From Pristionchus mayeri (taxonomy: Eukaryota > Nematoda > Chromadorea > Rhabditida > Neodiplogasteridae): a stretch of DNA of 64,000 nt. Numbering within the stretch: the first letter of the stretch is position 1; each line of letters starts with the position of its first letter. The position numbers and the translations under genes were made by a program. The notes beneath the pieces were generated by a model. The model did no database searches, was not told the DNA's origin, and saw nothing but the letters and a program-made list of their open reading frames with translations. Positions 54,123-64,000 of the stretch are shown in pieces. The stretch spans positions 43,860,907 to 43,924,906 of the forward strand of contig BTRK01000004.1 in assembly GCA_036245805.1 (NCBI GenBank). Direction: 5' to 3'.

Positions 54123-55928
54123 AAACGTTTAGCCAAGCTTCGAAAAGCTTTGATATGTTGGGGAAAATAATGTGTGATTACGGCATGTCAAAATTAGCGC
54201 TGGGTCAAATAATATTTTCTGTGTCATACATATGACAAGATTTTTTCACACTGAAAGAACTGTATCGAAGTCACGAGTCCGTTATTTTAAGCTCATAAAA
54301 CATAAAAAAGTAGTTGCCAACTTCTGACAGAACGTAGTTCCCCGCTAGTTGCTACATATACAATAAACTGAAAGGGTTTTTCTCTGGCGCATTCGTTTCG
54401 AGCGAGATTTTGATAGTATGTCCCCATCCTGAATACAAGGTCAGCAGACGAAAAAGATTCCAGAAATTTCCAGAAGAAAAATTTTTACGACCAAAAAATA
54501 GGTGTTTACTTTTCCGTCTGCGTACCGTAATCCGAAGTGGCGTTGGGTCAGATGTTGTGTCAGACTCATGATTTCATCATAAGATCGAAACAAAACGTCA
54601 ATACCGTACTACTACCGTAACCGAATGCTACCGTAACCTGTAGCCGTGAGTCAGATGCTGGGCAGATTCATGATTTCGTCGGCGGATGGATGCAAAAAAG
54701 CGTAAGAACCATGAATTTGCAGGCATTTTGCAGCATCCAAATGGGATCGTTTTCTAAATATTCAGAGAACTTTAAAAGAGGCGTAGTTGCCCACTAGTTG
54801 CTAAATATACAATAAACTGAACGCTTTTTTGACTAGAGCTTTCGCTTCGAGCGAGATTTTGATAATATTGCGCCATCCGAAATACAAGATCATTACACTA
54901 AAAAGATTTTCGAAATTTCCATAAGAACAATTGTTACGACCGAAAAATAGGTGTCGCTATTTCCGTCCGTGTACCGTAACCCGATGTGGCGTTGGAGCAG
55001 ATGTTGGGTCAGACTCATGATTTCATCGGGGGATCGGAGAAAAACATCGGCACAGTACTCATACCGTAACCGAATGCTACCGTAACCCGTAGCCGTCGGT
55101 CAGACGCTGAGTCAGATTCATGATTTTGTCTGCTGATGGATGCAAAACATAAATATCGTTCTTCTAACGTAACATGCACCTACAGTAGTCCGTGGCGCTG
55201 TGTCAGATGCTTGGTCAGATTCATGATTTCGATGGTCAATTAATTAAATACTTCGATAACATGCCTCTTTTGTAACATCTATCGTTGAGACGGACGCGGC
55301 GTGAGAACCATGATTTTTCCGGCATAAATAGGGGATTTTTTTCTCTAAATATTCCGGCTCTAAACATTTCTAACTTTAAAAGAGGCGTAGTTGCCCACTA
55401 GTTGCTATATTACCAGTAATCCGTAAGCTTTTTTGCTGGAGGGTTTGTGGGGGCATGGGAGTGGGGGCGCTGGGAGCGGCATCGGGGCACATGCCCATTA
55501 GGCACAATTCCAGCTTTGGTCCCTCCGGCAAAATTTTCAGGAGGTTCAAAATGTGTGTTTCTACAGTATCCTGATCGGACGCGCATTCTGTCCCGCGAAA
55601 ACGAGGTCATACCCTCCCACTTTCCAAGCTGGTGCAGGTGGCCGTCGGCAAAACAAGACTCATGCGGAAAATTCATGACTCATGCGGAAAATTCATGCGG
55701 AAAAAAGATCGAGTGTATGGGCAAAGAAACAAGAAAAATGCCGAAAAGTGGTGTCTGAGCAAAATTGCCATTACATCGCGAGGAAATGGTAATTTTAGCG
55801 GTGGAGCAACCATTATTCTTTGGAGCGCATCCATGACTTTTTCAAAAACGCAGCAATTAAATTGTTTCTTTGGTAAATTATGATTGTAATATTATTTGAA
55901 TTTTTTCGAATATACATTTGTATTTTTA

Positions 55929-56000
55929 TCATGGCCGAGTGGCCAACGCGATGGACTGTCATACACAAAGTTGGGGGTTCGGTGCCCGTCGTCTTCAAAA
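55929..56000 (+). repeat. tRNA(Ser)-like segment 6
   Basis: ATGGCCGAGTGGCCAACGCG followed by GGGGGTTCGGTGCCCG. Confidence 0.55.
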
Positions 56001-56939
56001 CGTTTTGCCGTGCTTCGAAAAACCTTCGACTGGTGGAAAAAATAGTTTATGATTACGGTAGGTCAAAATTAGCTCCGGGTCAGATCATATTCGCTGGGCC
56101 ATGCATATGACTAAAAATTTTAAAAACTGAAAGAACTGTATCCAAGTCATGAGTCCGTTATTTTAAGCTCATAAAACGTAAAATTAAATGACTACTTATT
56201 GCCGAACGTAGTTGCCCGCTAGTTGCATACCTTACCATAAACTGAAAGCTTTTTTGACTGGCGCTTTCGTTTTGAAATGGATTTTGAAAGTATGTCCCCA
56301 TCCGGAATACAAGGTTATTACGCGAAAAAAATTTCCGAAATTTCCAGAAGAAAAATTTTTACGACCAAAAATAGGTGTTGGTCTGTCAGTTTGTCCACAG
56401 TATCGCATAGTGGCGTTGGGTCAGATCGTGTGTCAGACTCATGATTTCATCGGAGGATCGAAACAAATCATTGATACTCTACTGCTACAGTAACCGTAAG
56501 CTACCGTAACCCGTAGCCATGGGTCAGACGCTGGGTCAGATTCCTGATTTTGTCTGCGGATGGTTGCAAAAAAGCGTGAGAACCATGATTTTGCAGGCAT
56601 TTTGCATCATCCAAACGGGGAATATTTTCTAAATATTCAGGGAACTTTATAAGAGGCGTAGTTGCCCACTAGTCTATTCAAGTACTAAATGGAACCATAA
56701 TAAACAAGATTTTCGAAAATTTGAATGTCAACTGAAAACGCCGATTTGTCCCGATTCTCTCATGAGAGGCGTGATATATTCATCATGTATCCAACATCCT
56801 AATGACCTAGTCGACGGAGGATAACAATAAATCGTCCCCAACTCTCATAAAAATTCCACAACGACCTTTTACATGTTTCAATGAATCATATCTTCCACGC
56901 GGAGAAAGGAAGAAATGACGTGTCGCTAGTAGAGATTCG

Positions 56940-57430
56940 TTTTTCAGCCCCTTTCTTCCCCTGCTTCGTCCCCTTCCTTTTGTTTTCTCTGCCCTCTCCT
57001 ATCGGTGCATCTATTACACGTGTACATTCCTTTTCTCATTCCCTTGCTTCGGCTTTTTTTGCGGCTGAAATATGCTTGCAATATTTGTATTTGCGCGTGA
57101 TTCGCAAAAGGTTTTTACGAACAAATCTGCCAACTTCTCTTTCAGTCGCCTACATCGACTTCGAACGAAAGTATGGAAATTGTTGAAACACATGATTTAC
57201 GACATAATACGTGAAAACGATACATTCTAATTGGGCGAGCATTCATGTTTAACGTATGTTTCTAATAATTTTGTTTTCACTCACACACATCAAATATGTT
57301 TTTTCTTCTTTCAGTATGTACAGCGCGGTATAGATCCGCTGTGAACTACACTTGATCCATGCCTAATGAGCAAAGCCGTATTAATGGAATACAAACTTTC
57401 GAATTGTTAGAAGGATTGAGTCAGGTGTTC
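56940..57430 (+). repeat. Degenerate module copy with exon A and exon B remnants
   Basis: Contains ATTACACGTGTACATTCC near 57012, exon A start CAGTCGCCTACATCGACTTC near 57144, an exon A end GAGCATTCATGTTTAAC, and exon B start CAGTATGTACAGCGCGGTAT near 57315. It is closely paralogous to 61130-61640. Stops interrupt all frames. Confidence 0.5.
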
Positions 57431-57611
57431 GTGAAACAAAATGTTGTTTAATTTCAGAAACACTTCATAGATGAAAAGCCAGCATTCAGCATAAGTCATT
57501 TACCAATTTCCTTCGACGTTTGAAATTGTAATTATTTCTACTGTTTATTTTCGGATAAATAATTTCGTTTTTTTTGAGTTTTTTGTGCAAACTGTTGTTT
57601 TGGTAACCCGC

Positions 57612-57775
57612 AGCTCGAAGTGACGAAGTGGTGTAGTGGTCTATGGCGCCCTCCCTTTACATTACACCATGGTTCGATTCCCGGCCGTGACACCGTCTCC
57701 GCCTCACCAAGGCGCCTACACATTGGGGACGGGGAATTGGTAGTCGTGACTTGATCACGGTAAATACAGTAGCGC
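57612..57775 (+). mobile_element. tRNA-derived SINE
   Basis: A tRNA-like head (A box in GAAGTGGTGTAGTGGTCTAT, B box GGTTCGATTCCCGG) is followed by GGGGACGGGGAATTGGTAGT and GTGACTTGATCACGGTAAAT. The tail matches the SINE at 17180-17350. It is inserted near a GTAACCCGCAG sequence also present at 61716. Confidence 0.65.
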
Positions 57776-57799
57776 CGGAAAGTGAGTAGACGATTTTTA

Positions 57800-58190
57800 T
57801 TTTTGATATAACTTTTATTGTAGCTGATTTTTCAATTTGGATGTTGTGGCACTATATACCAAATCCATCGAGGAATACTATGCGTGCATTGCGCCATCAA
57901 TTGCATCATCTCTGGTTGCGTAGTGATGACGCAATCGAACAACAGTTGTTCAAACATCCATTATTCTTACATACATTTTTTTCAGAATCGCCAAACTTTC
58001 TGAGATTGAAGATATGCCCGAGGCCTACCCAGAAAAAAAAATTTCAAGTTGCTGCGGGTTGGCACCTTTGCTGCAGACTTGCTGCAAAAACAGGGTCGCA
58101 AATTCATAACTCATCTTATAATCTTATACCTATTCAAACCATCAAAATGATAGGCATCATGAGTAAAGTTCATCCTGAGAATATGAAAAC
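57800..58190. other. Unassigned stretch
   Basis: Plus-strand frames run through here (such as 57841-58242), but no domain, signal or splice structure was recognised. Confidence 0.35.
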
Positions 58191-58195
58191 AAAAG

Positions 58196-58685
58196 CTCTT
58201 AATTTGCCCTCGGGGCATGAAAAAAATCACTTTTTTGCATGACCGTTATTTGGAAATTCATAACTTTTCGGAAAATTTATTTAAAAATATATTGTTTGCT
58301 TAGTCATGTTCACAATCTATTAAAGATATGATTCCCAACTTTTTAGAGCGATGGGAAACCTTTCCTGCCCGTGGCGAACGTTTTTCGGAGATATACTGGT
58401 GTCGATTAACACCTTGTTTACCCCAATGAGCGAGAGAGTACAGGCGTAAACAAGGTGTGTCCCGGCCCTAGTATACCTCAGAAAACGAACGCCGCGGGCA
58501 GAAAAGATATACAATCGCTCTAAAAAGTTGGGAATCATATCTGTAATACATTGTGAACATGACTAAGCAAAAAGTTGGGAATCATATATGTAATACATTG
58601 TGAACATGACTAAGCATGAATGTACAAAAACGGTCATGAAAAAAAGTGATTTTTTCATGCCCTGAGGGCAAATTAAGAGCAATGG
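58196..58685. repeat. Foldback element, about 490 bp
   Basis: GCTCTTAATTTGCCCTCGGG on the left is mirrored by CCCTGAGGGCAAATTAAGAG on the right. The inner arms carry GATTCCCAACTTTTTAGAGC and its complement. A 46-bp stretch (AAAGTTGGGAATCATAT to GACTAAGC) is duplicated in the right arm. Confidence 0.75.
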
Positions 58686-58911
58686 AACTGCGGGTTAAAA
58701 GTAAAGGCGAAGGTACATCCCGTCTTCGAGACTGGGCTCTTATCTAGAATTTCAATGTTCATGTCATTTACTCATATTTTCGGATTTGTTTATGTTGCGC
58801 TACATAGCAAAGGAGCGTATGAACTGCTTAGCGTACCTGAAACAGATTCGACAATGACACCAAATTGCCTGCAAATTGAAACCCTAACCTCGTCATACAA
58901 CCCATTTCCAG

Positions 58912-59001
58912 TATATCAAGAGTGATGAGAGCTATATGTTTCTAATGGACAGAGTCCTAATGACAGCGGGCGTATTGAAGGCTACTGAACTCTCATCATG
59001 A
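58912..59001 (+). pseudogene. Orphan module exon B with an open frame
   Basis: After a TTTCCAG acceptor, 30 codons run to TGA: YIKSDESYMFLMDRVLMTAG and a short tail. This is the longest open version of module exon B and suggests what the ancestral C-terminus looked like. No exon A was found next to it. Confidence 0.4.
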
Positions 59002-59254
59002 TGGTAAGCGTTCATTGTGAATATTTTGAGTATGAGCAACAATTGCAGGATAATCTCAATACATGTATCAACGCAAGCATTCATCTACGACCTTTGAAAA
59101 TAATGTTTGATCATAAATATTGTGATGAATACTCGGATAAAATCGGATACCGTAATACGCGGTAGTCTCACAACGAAATATTGCGTCGTTTTCAACGCTT
59201 TCCCACTTTGAATCGATTTCCTGATCTCTCTTACTCTCCCTATGCCACACGTGA

Positions 59255-59905
59255 AAATGTGAATTAATTCCCGCGGTGCGGCATAATTTTCCGTTTGCTT
59301 CGCTTTCCTCTATCCAATTTCACATTTGGAATCGGCACTCTAGTACACGTGCACATCCCCTCCATCTCTGGTATTTGCCAATTTCGGCCATTAATTTGCT
59401 TAAAAGTGCATGAAACCAGATGTAACATTTTCGCAGTGGTGTAGTTAATATCGTTTATGATATCTCTCCAGTCGACATTTGAGTCATTCAACACGTGTAC
59501 TCCCTCTCTTCCTCTTTTTTCGCATCGATTCCCTTCCAGCTAGTTCATTCATTACTCGTATTTGATATTTTTCATATTCTTAAAATTCATATTTTAAGCC
59601 ATCTACACCGGTTCAAAAATAATGGTCAAGAAAAAGTTGTATGTGATTATATTTGAAAAGAAGACGATATGAATTCATGATGAATGTGCGTTGCTTTATT
59701 TTTTTATAAATTCGCCACACACTTTTTATATTAATTTTGATTTTTTTAGTACCTGCAAAAGCTCGGAAATTTGAGCGAACTCCAAACTCTCTGGTACAAC
59801 TGGAAAGAACGGTCATTTATGTACTCGGTACGTATAGTTTACTGCTAACTCATGCATTTGCTGTATTTGCAGTATATCGAACACGATTTGTCCGTGGCGC
59901 ACGTT
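59255..59905 (+). pseudogene. Module copy cut by an LTR retrotransposon
   Basis: Contains two upstream blocks (CTAGTACACGTGCACATCCC near 59341, AACACGTGTACTCCC near 59491), CCATCTACACCGGTTC near 59600, an exon A end with GTACGT donor near 59825, and exon B start CAGTATATCGAACACGATTT near 59872. Retroelement sequence begins within the following 30-60 bp. Confidence 0.45.
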
Positions 59906-59929
59906 TGCTGGTCTGGACAGAGTTCAGAC

Positions 59930-60743
59930 GAATGGTACCCAGTTCAACTCTGATGCATTCAATCGTTACTGTCGTCAACGAGGGATACTTCACTTGAATA
60001 CTCCCACCTACCATCCCCAGAGTAACGGTCAAGCAGAACGATTTGTGGATTCGGTAAAGAGGAGTCTGCAGAAGCAGAAGGGAGAGCGATCCCTTCAGGA
60101 GGCATTGCAACTGTTTCTGTATAACTACAGAAATACTCCCAATCCTCAATGTGACGGTAAAACGCCGAGTGAGATAATGTTTGGAAGAAACATTCGGTCG
60201 GAAGTTGATCTGCTGAAACCGTGTAGAATAAACGAACGAAAGGATGATAGAATCGAGAGAATGAAAGAGCAATTCGATCAGAAACACGGCGCACGGGCGA
60301 GATCTTTCAAGGTTGGAGATAACGTGCTGTACCAAATGAATGTCGCCCCGAATGGGTGGAAATGGACTAAGGGAACAGTGAATGGTCGCATCGGAAAGAC
60401 CATGTATGAAGTATCACTGCAAGATCGAACTGTGAGGGCGCATGCCAGTCAGTTGAGAATAAGACTGAACTCGGATCGAGAGATCGAGTATGTAAGTGAT
60501 CCAATGATGGATGATGAGGCACAAGTAGATGCCTTCGGAATGGTCGAATCTGGAGTCAACGATGAGAAGATTGCTCGACGGACCGATCGATGGACTGCCC
60601 GACGAAAAGGAGGACGTCGAAGCCCATTCCGAGAAGATCTTCGAGGATGGGCGTGCCGCCGAAGAGACTCGACGTCAGCTTCAAGAAGAACAGATACGAT
60701 GAAATCTGATCCCTGCCAAAAGTTCTTCAACCGTGGCCAGTAA
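59930..60743 (+). pseudogene. Ty3/Gypsy-type retrotransposon polyprotein, integrase C-terminal end
   Basis: The last part of an integrase: after a frame break at the expected SDNGTQF motif (59928-59937 has one extra base), the frame reads FNSDAFNRYCRQRGILHLNT, TYHPQSNGQAERF (with the catalytic Glu region), LFLYNYRNTPNPQCDGKTPS and SFKVGDNVLYQ. The 249-codon frame ends at 60743. Everything 5' of this (gag, protease, reverse transcriptase, RNase H) is absent. The element is truncated and immobile. Confidence 0.85.
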
Positions 60744-60799
60744 TTACTGTATCATAATATTATTGTCAGATTCCCTGAAGTTAGAATCTTGGAGGGAGG

Positions 60800-61129
60800 T
60801 GTTATATCGAGAGGGATTCCCTCCCCTCTGTTACCGTATTCCCCAGATACCTTAGCTGTCTGCTCATGCCTATTATCATATTCCGTCCATAGGCCCTCTC
60901 CCTTTGTTATGTAAAGAGGACTGTACTCTCTCCCCTCCTTTGTCCATTAGCATGCCAATATCCCCATTTCCATTTACATGCCATCATTGAGGAGGTAAAC
61001 AGGTCTGTCTCTCCTCCTCTCGTCCTTCTTCCCCGTTTCTCTTGTATTGAGCGGTTGCTCTCTCTTGCCCTGCGATAAAGCTCGGTTCCCTCTTTGCTCT
61101 TGGAGTACGGGACAGGCGACTACACAACA
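60800..61129 (+). repeat. LTR of the Gypsy-type element (3' LTR, 330 bp)
   Basis: It starts TGTTATATCGAGAGG right after the purine-rich tract TTGGAGGGAGG and ends ACTACACAACA, the TG...CA form expected of an LTR. A GATAAAG sequence near the end may be the polyadenylation region. No second LTR is in the window upstream, in keeping with a 5'-truncated insertion. Confidence 0.7.
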
Positions 61130-61640
61130 CCTTTTATACACGTACATTTCATCTCACCTTCCCTTTTTTTCCGTCATTTTTGCAGCTGCAATATTCATTA
61201 CTTAGCATATGCGTGTGATTCACAATAGGTTTTGCTAATGAACTATTGTGCGAACTTCTCTTTCAGTCGCCTACGCCGACTCCGAAGGAAAGTATTTAAA
61301 TTGTTAAAGCACCTGATTTACGACATAATAATGAAGAAGACACATACCAATTGTGCGAGCATTCATGTTTAACGTATGTTTCTAATAATTGTATTTTTAC
61401 TCACACACATACAATGTTTACTCTCAGTACATCCAGAGCGGTGTAGAACCCGCTTAGAGTTACACTTGACCGATGCCTTATGAGCGCAGCCGTATTAATG
61501 GAATACAACCTTACGATTTGTTGGAAGGAGTGAGTCAGGTGTTCGTGAAACAAAATGTTGCGTAACTTCAGACACAAATTTCGTATATGAAAAGCCCAAT
61601 ATCCAGCGCATAAGTCATGTATCCATTTCCTTCGATCTTT
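61130..61640 (+). repeat. Degenerate module copy
   Basis: Has CTTTTATACACGTACATTTC, exon A start CAGTCGCCTACGCCGACTCC near 61265, GAGCATTCATGTTTAACGTA, and exon B start CAGTACATCCAGAGCGGTGT near 61426. It is most similar to the copy at 56940-57430 and shares its downstream sequence to GTAACCCGCAG. Confidence 0.5.
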
Positions 61641-62071
61641 GAAATTGTAATTATTTCTACTGTTTTTTGGATAAATAATTTTTGAATCATGATTTTTTTG
61701 GGTAAAAGTGTGTTTTTGTAACCCGCAGTTCCATTGCTCAAAGTGGTCATGTCTCTGTAGTGAGCAAGGGGTCCGCATCACTTATTGATTGCATGTATTC
61801 TTTACTTCTATTATTCTTTCTTCGCGTTCATTACATCTCTCTCTCCAATTTCTCCTTCCCCATGATAGACTGCTATTCGTCATTCCCTTCCATCGCAAAG
61901 CTTTTGTATTTCTGTTATCCAATCCTCTTCTATTACACGCGTACAATCCCTCTCACAAACGCACCCCTTCTTTCCATACGCACCTGTTATATGCGCTCAT
62001 ATTTTTTTAAAATTATTATTTTTTTTATTATTACAATTAAGCATTGCTAACTTGTACGTCAATAATTTCAG

Positions 62072-63675
62072 TCGTCTACGCCGACTCAGGTCGAAATTAT
62101 GGAAATTTCGGAATCTGATGGCACAATTATTATTTCAAGTGGAGAATATTTTGATGCGGAAACTAATGAGTTCATGTTCTCCGTACGTTAATCTTTTATT
62201 GTTTAATGCATCTTTTCCGACTTAATTATTAGGTTGATTCAAAAGTTTCTTTCTTTTTTTATTTTTCAAATTTCTGCCGGTGTGTTTGAACCCTCACGAA
62301 TTGTCGAAATCTATATGATATGGTCATGATTATAGATTACTTTCATAGGGTTGTTTTGATTATATGCACCATCATAAGAGGTTGGCAAATTTCAAAAACT
62401 GAAAATCGGAAAACGGTCACTTTTTTAACATTTTCGATTGGATGTTGGTTTTCTTATAGTTGTGACCAACTTGTTCTTCAAAGTTAACCAACAATAGGAC
62501 AAGAGTACATTGTACAGATAAGCACACAAAATTCGGATTCCAACGCTCGTGGGAAACAAGGGACCCCGAAAAGTGTTGATTTCATCGGATGAATCTCAAA
62601 ATCATGATTTCGAAAAATTCAGTTCTTAAACGGGTGGGTGAATCCATTCCAAAATGCACATGTATGCACACACGGGTGGGTACTTCACAACGCATCACAC
62701 CTTATTCCTCCTCACAGATGTGCAAGAATACTGTGCTCATTTATTGAAATTCCGAAATTTGTGAAAAGTATGGTGAAAAAATTGGGCCCATATTTCAAAA
62801 AGGCTATTCATGGCTAAGTAGTGTTGATGTGTCATATGACATGCACAATCATAGTACTCCATAATAAACTGCACAAGTCGAGCTCATCACATTTCTGCAA
62901 GGATCTTTGGACGATTGAAAAGTCGGTAGTGCTGATCTAGTTTGACAATTTCCAAATTAAACTGTCCCATCCTCACTTATCGAACCGGCCCAATATAACG
63001 CTCTTTATACAATACAATATTTATCTGTTATCGCTTTCTGGGCGCAGATCAAGATGTGGGGTCAGAAAAGGTCGTTCTTCTCATTTCAAGATGGTCATTT
63101 GCGGTGTGCTTGCGAGAGGATGTTGGATTGCATTGCATAGATAGAATCTCACTATAGGTCGTAAACGAAGCCTTGCGTGTTCTAGTATCTTCTCTGTTCG
63201 AATCCGCCAGACTCGATGATCAATCTTTCAACGAGATGATCTAGTCTAGATTCTGAAGGACCAAACATCTTAGTAGGTCATACCCATCACACGGTGACCA
63301 CTCCGGCTTGGATGGGGATTCTCTTTTCTTGATGAGTCGAAGGCGGAAGCGATGGTTATTAGGGGAAACCAATCCAAATCAGAGAGAAAAGGGAGAGGGA
63401 CCGCTCGCGACGACTAACAAGGAATGGAATGAATCCCCATATGTCCGCATGATCTTTGAAAAATCTTTTGTTGATTGGCCAAGTGAATTTGGGATGTCAA
63501 AATGTGCATGCAAGAAAAAAGAAAGAAACTTTTGAATCAACCTAATAAAACACACATTTTTCAGTACGTCCAGCGCTATGTGTCCTGGGTGCCGTTTAGC
63601 ACGTCTGGATCGCATTCTGATGACCTCATGCGAAATAACGGATCACTACGCAACCAATATCAATTTATTGTGTAA
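62072..63675 (+). CDS. Best-preserved module copy, two 3' exons split by a mariner element
   Basis: Exon A (62072-62182, after TTCAG, GTACGT donor) is open for 37 codons: SSTPTQVEIMEISESDGTII through ETNEFMFS. Exon B (63565-63675, after TTTTTCAG) is open for 36 codons starting YVQRYVSWVPF. Both are phase 0 and join in frame. The intron contains the mariner-type element at 62229-63545. The family is unknown and upstream exons could not be defined. It may be the 3' end of a gene or the least decayed relic. Upstream, 61790-62050 is the usual pyrimidine-rich block with ATTACACGCGTACAATCCC. Confidence 0.4.
62229..63545. mobile_element. Mariner-type element, 1317 bp, with a possible transposase relic
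   Basis: The termini TTAGGTTGATTCAAAAGTTT and its complement are flanked by TA on both sides. Flanking 880 bp match the shorter element at 11199-12079. The extra internal part (about 63005-63450) includes a plus-strand frame with SRRRKRWLLGETNPNQ, weakly like the region after the first catalytic Asp of mariner transposases. No complete catalytic triad is present. Confidence 0.82.
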
Positions 63676-63759
63676 CTCTTGTATTTTGCGATAAAATATC
63701 ATCAATTTTGAGGACAGGCAAGAATCTCATAGTGCATGGAAATATTGAGCAATGTTATT

Positions 63760-64000
63760 TCTTCCACAGTTAATAGTCGCCCCACTATCATAACACCCCC
63801 ATATCCTTACATTTTCTCTATCTCCGTCTCTCAAACGGCCAAATCTTTGCCAATGCTGATTACTTCTCGCGTTGCCGCATAATCCCCCTCTTTCCCGCCT
63901 ATTCCCTCCCTTCTCTTTCACTTTTCCCATCGATATTTTCGCTCTAGTGTACGTGTTCATTCCCCCTCTCACGAAATGGAAACTCGGCGAGTTTCCAATT
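63760..64000 (+). repeat. Module copy truncated by the window end
   Basis: CTCGCGTTGCCGCATAATCC, a pyrimidine-rich block and GCTCTAGTGTACGTGTTCAT match the 5' part of other module copies. Exon A would lie outside the window. Confidence 0.4.

Larger units (their letters stand above)
49249..56774. mobile_element. 7.5-kb TA-flanked element filled with tandem higher-order repeats
   Basis: The left end TCACGCCTCTCATGAGAGAA (continuing TCGGGACAA) is repeated as its exact complement at the right end, and TA flanks both (49247-49248 and 56775-56776). Inside, a composite unit repeats about nine times at 450-970-bp spacing. Each begins with a block like GTAGTTCCCCGCTAGTTG followed by CCGTAAGCTTTTTT or AACTGAAAGCTTTTTT, at about 51039, 51766, 52738, 53653, 54334, 54783, 55387, 56209 and 56658. 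Units mix a GTGGGGGCGCTGGGA block, a tRNA(Ser)-like segment and a TACCGTAACC minisatellite. No long ORF is present; ORFs up to about 140 codons are by-products of the repeated blocks. Confidence 0.7.

Noticed and set aside
59850..60335. 161-codon minus-strand frame
   Set aside because: It is antisense to the retrotransposon integrase, which has recognisable motifs on the plus strand.

Overview
The window looks like nematode nuclear DNA, most likely from a diplogastrid such as Pristionchus. Genes are split into many short exons (13 per cystathionine gamma-lyase gene, at least 15 in the glycosyltransferase) joined by GT-AG introns, with two apparent GC-AG introns. The families present are typical of nematodes: an SRE-like chemoreceptor, an expanding F-box family and a UGT. 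The genus is an inference; nothing here names the species. All multi-exon models were assembled by eye from splice signals, reading phase and similarity between paralogs.

Layout. 0-1.6 kb: a minus-strand candidate exon and a plus-strand SRE-like 7TM receptor fragment. 2.4-6.9 kb: a cluster of foldback elements (palindromic element A, a palindrome built from a degenerate minisatellite, then A again) and a GA microsatellite. 7-12 kb: two TA-flanked mariner-type elements around an 8-exon minus-strand gene for a secreted, sequon-rich 328-aa protein of unknown family. 12.3-13.9 kb: two minus-strand F-box genes run together. 15.5-27.6 kb: two tandem plus-strand cystathionine gamma-lyase genes with the same 13-exon structure; their introns hold SINE, MITE and mariner insertions. 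27.9-32.4 kb: a UDP-glycosyltransferase on the minus strand, convergent with the second lyase, with a decayed mariner in its last intron.

33-49 kb: two foldback elements with perfect 8-bp target duplications, tandem repeats, hairpins, and an F-box cluster on the minus strand (one intact four-exon gene at 47.8-48.9 kb, one pseudogene with a 2-nt insertion and a 17-nt duplication, one with a reduced exon 3, and loose exons). Between them lie many plus-strand degenerate copies of a repeated exon-like module, which continues from 56.9 kb to the window end. 49.25-56.77 kb: a 7.5-kb block bounded by inverted repeats and TA dinucleotides, filled with about nine tandem higher-order units, six of them carrying a tRNA(Ser)-like segment. 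This is the most unusual object in the window. 57-64 kb: a tRNA-derived SINE, another foldback element, the 3' end of a Ty3/Gypsy-type LTR retrotransposon and a seventh mariner-type element, several of them inserted into module copies.

Functional picture. The lyases would make cysteine from cystathionine by transsulfuration, and the UGT would add sugar to small lipophilic compounds in the ER. The F-box proteins would be substrate adaptors for SCF ubiquitin ligases. There is no sign that the genes form a pathway together. The window is an accessory, transposon-rich arm-like region in which families duplicate and decay.
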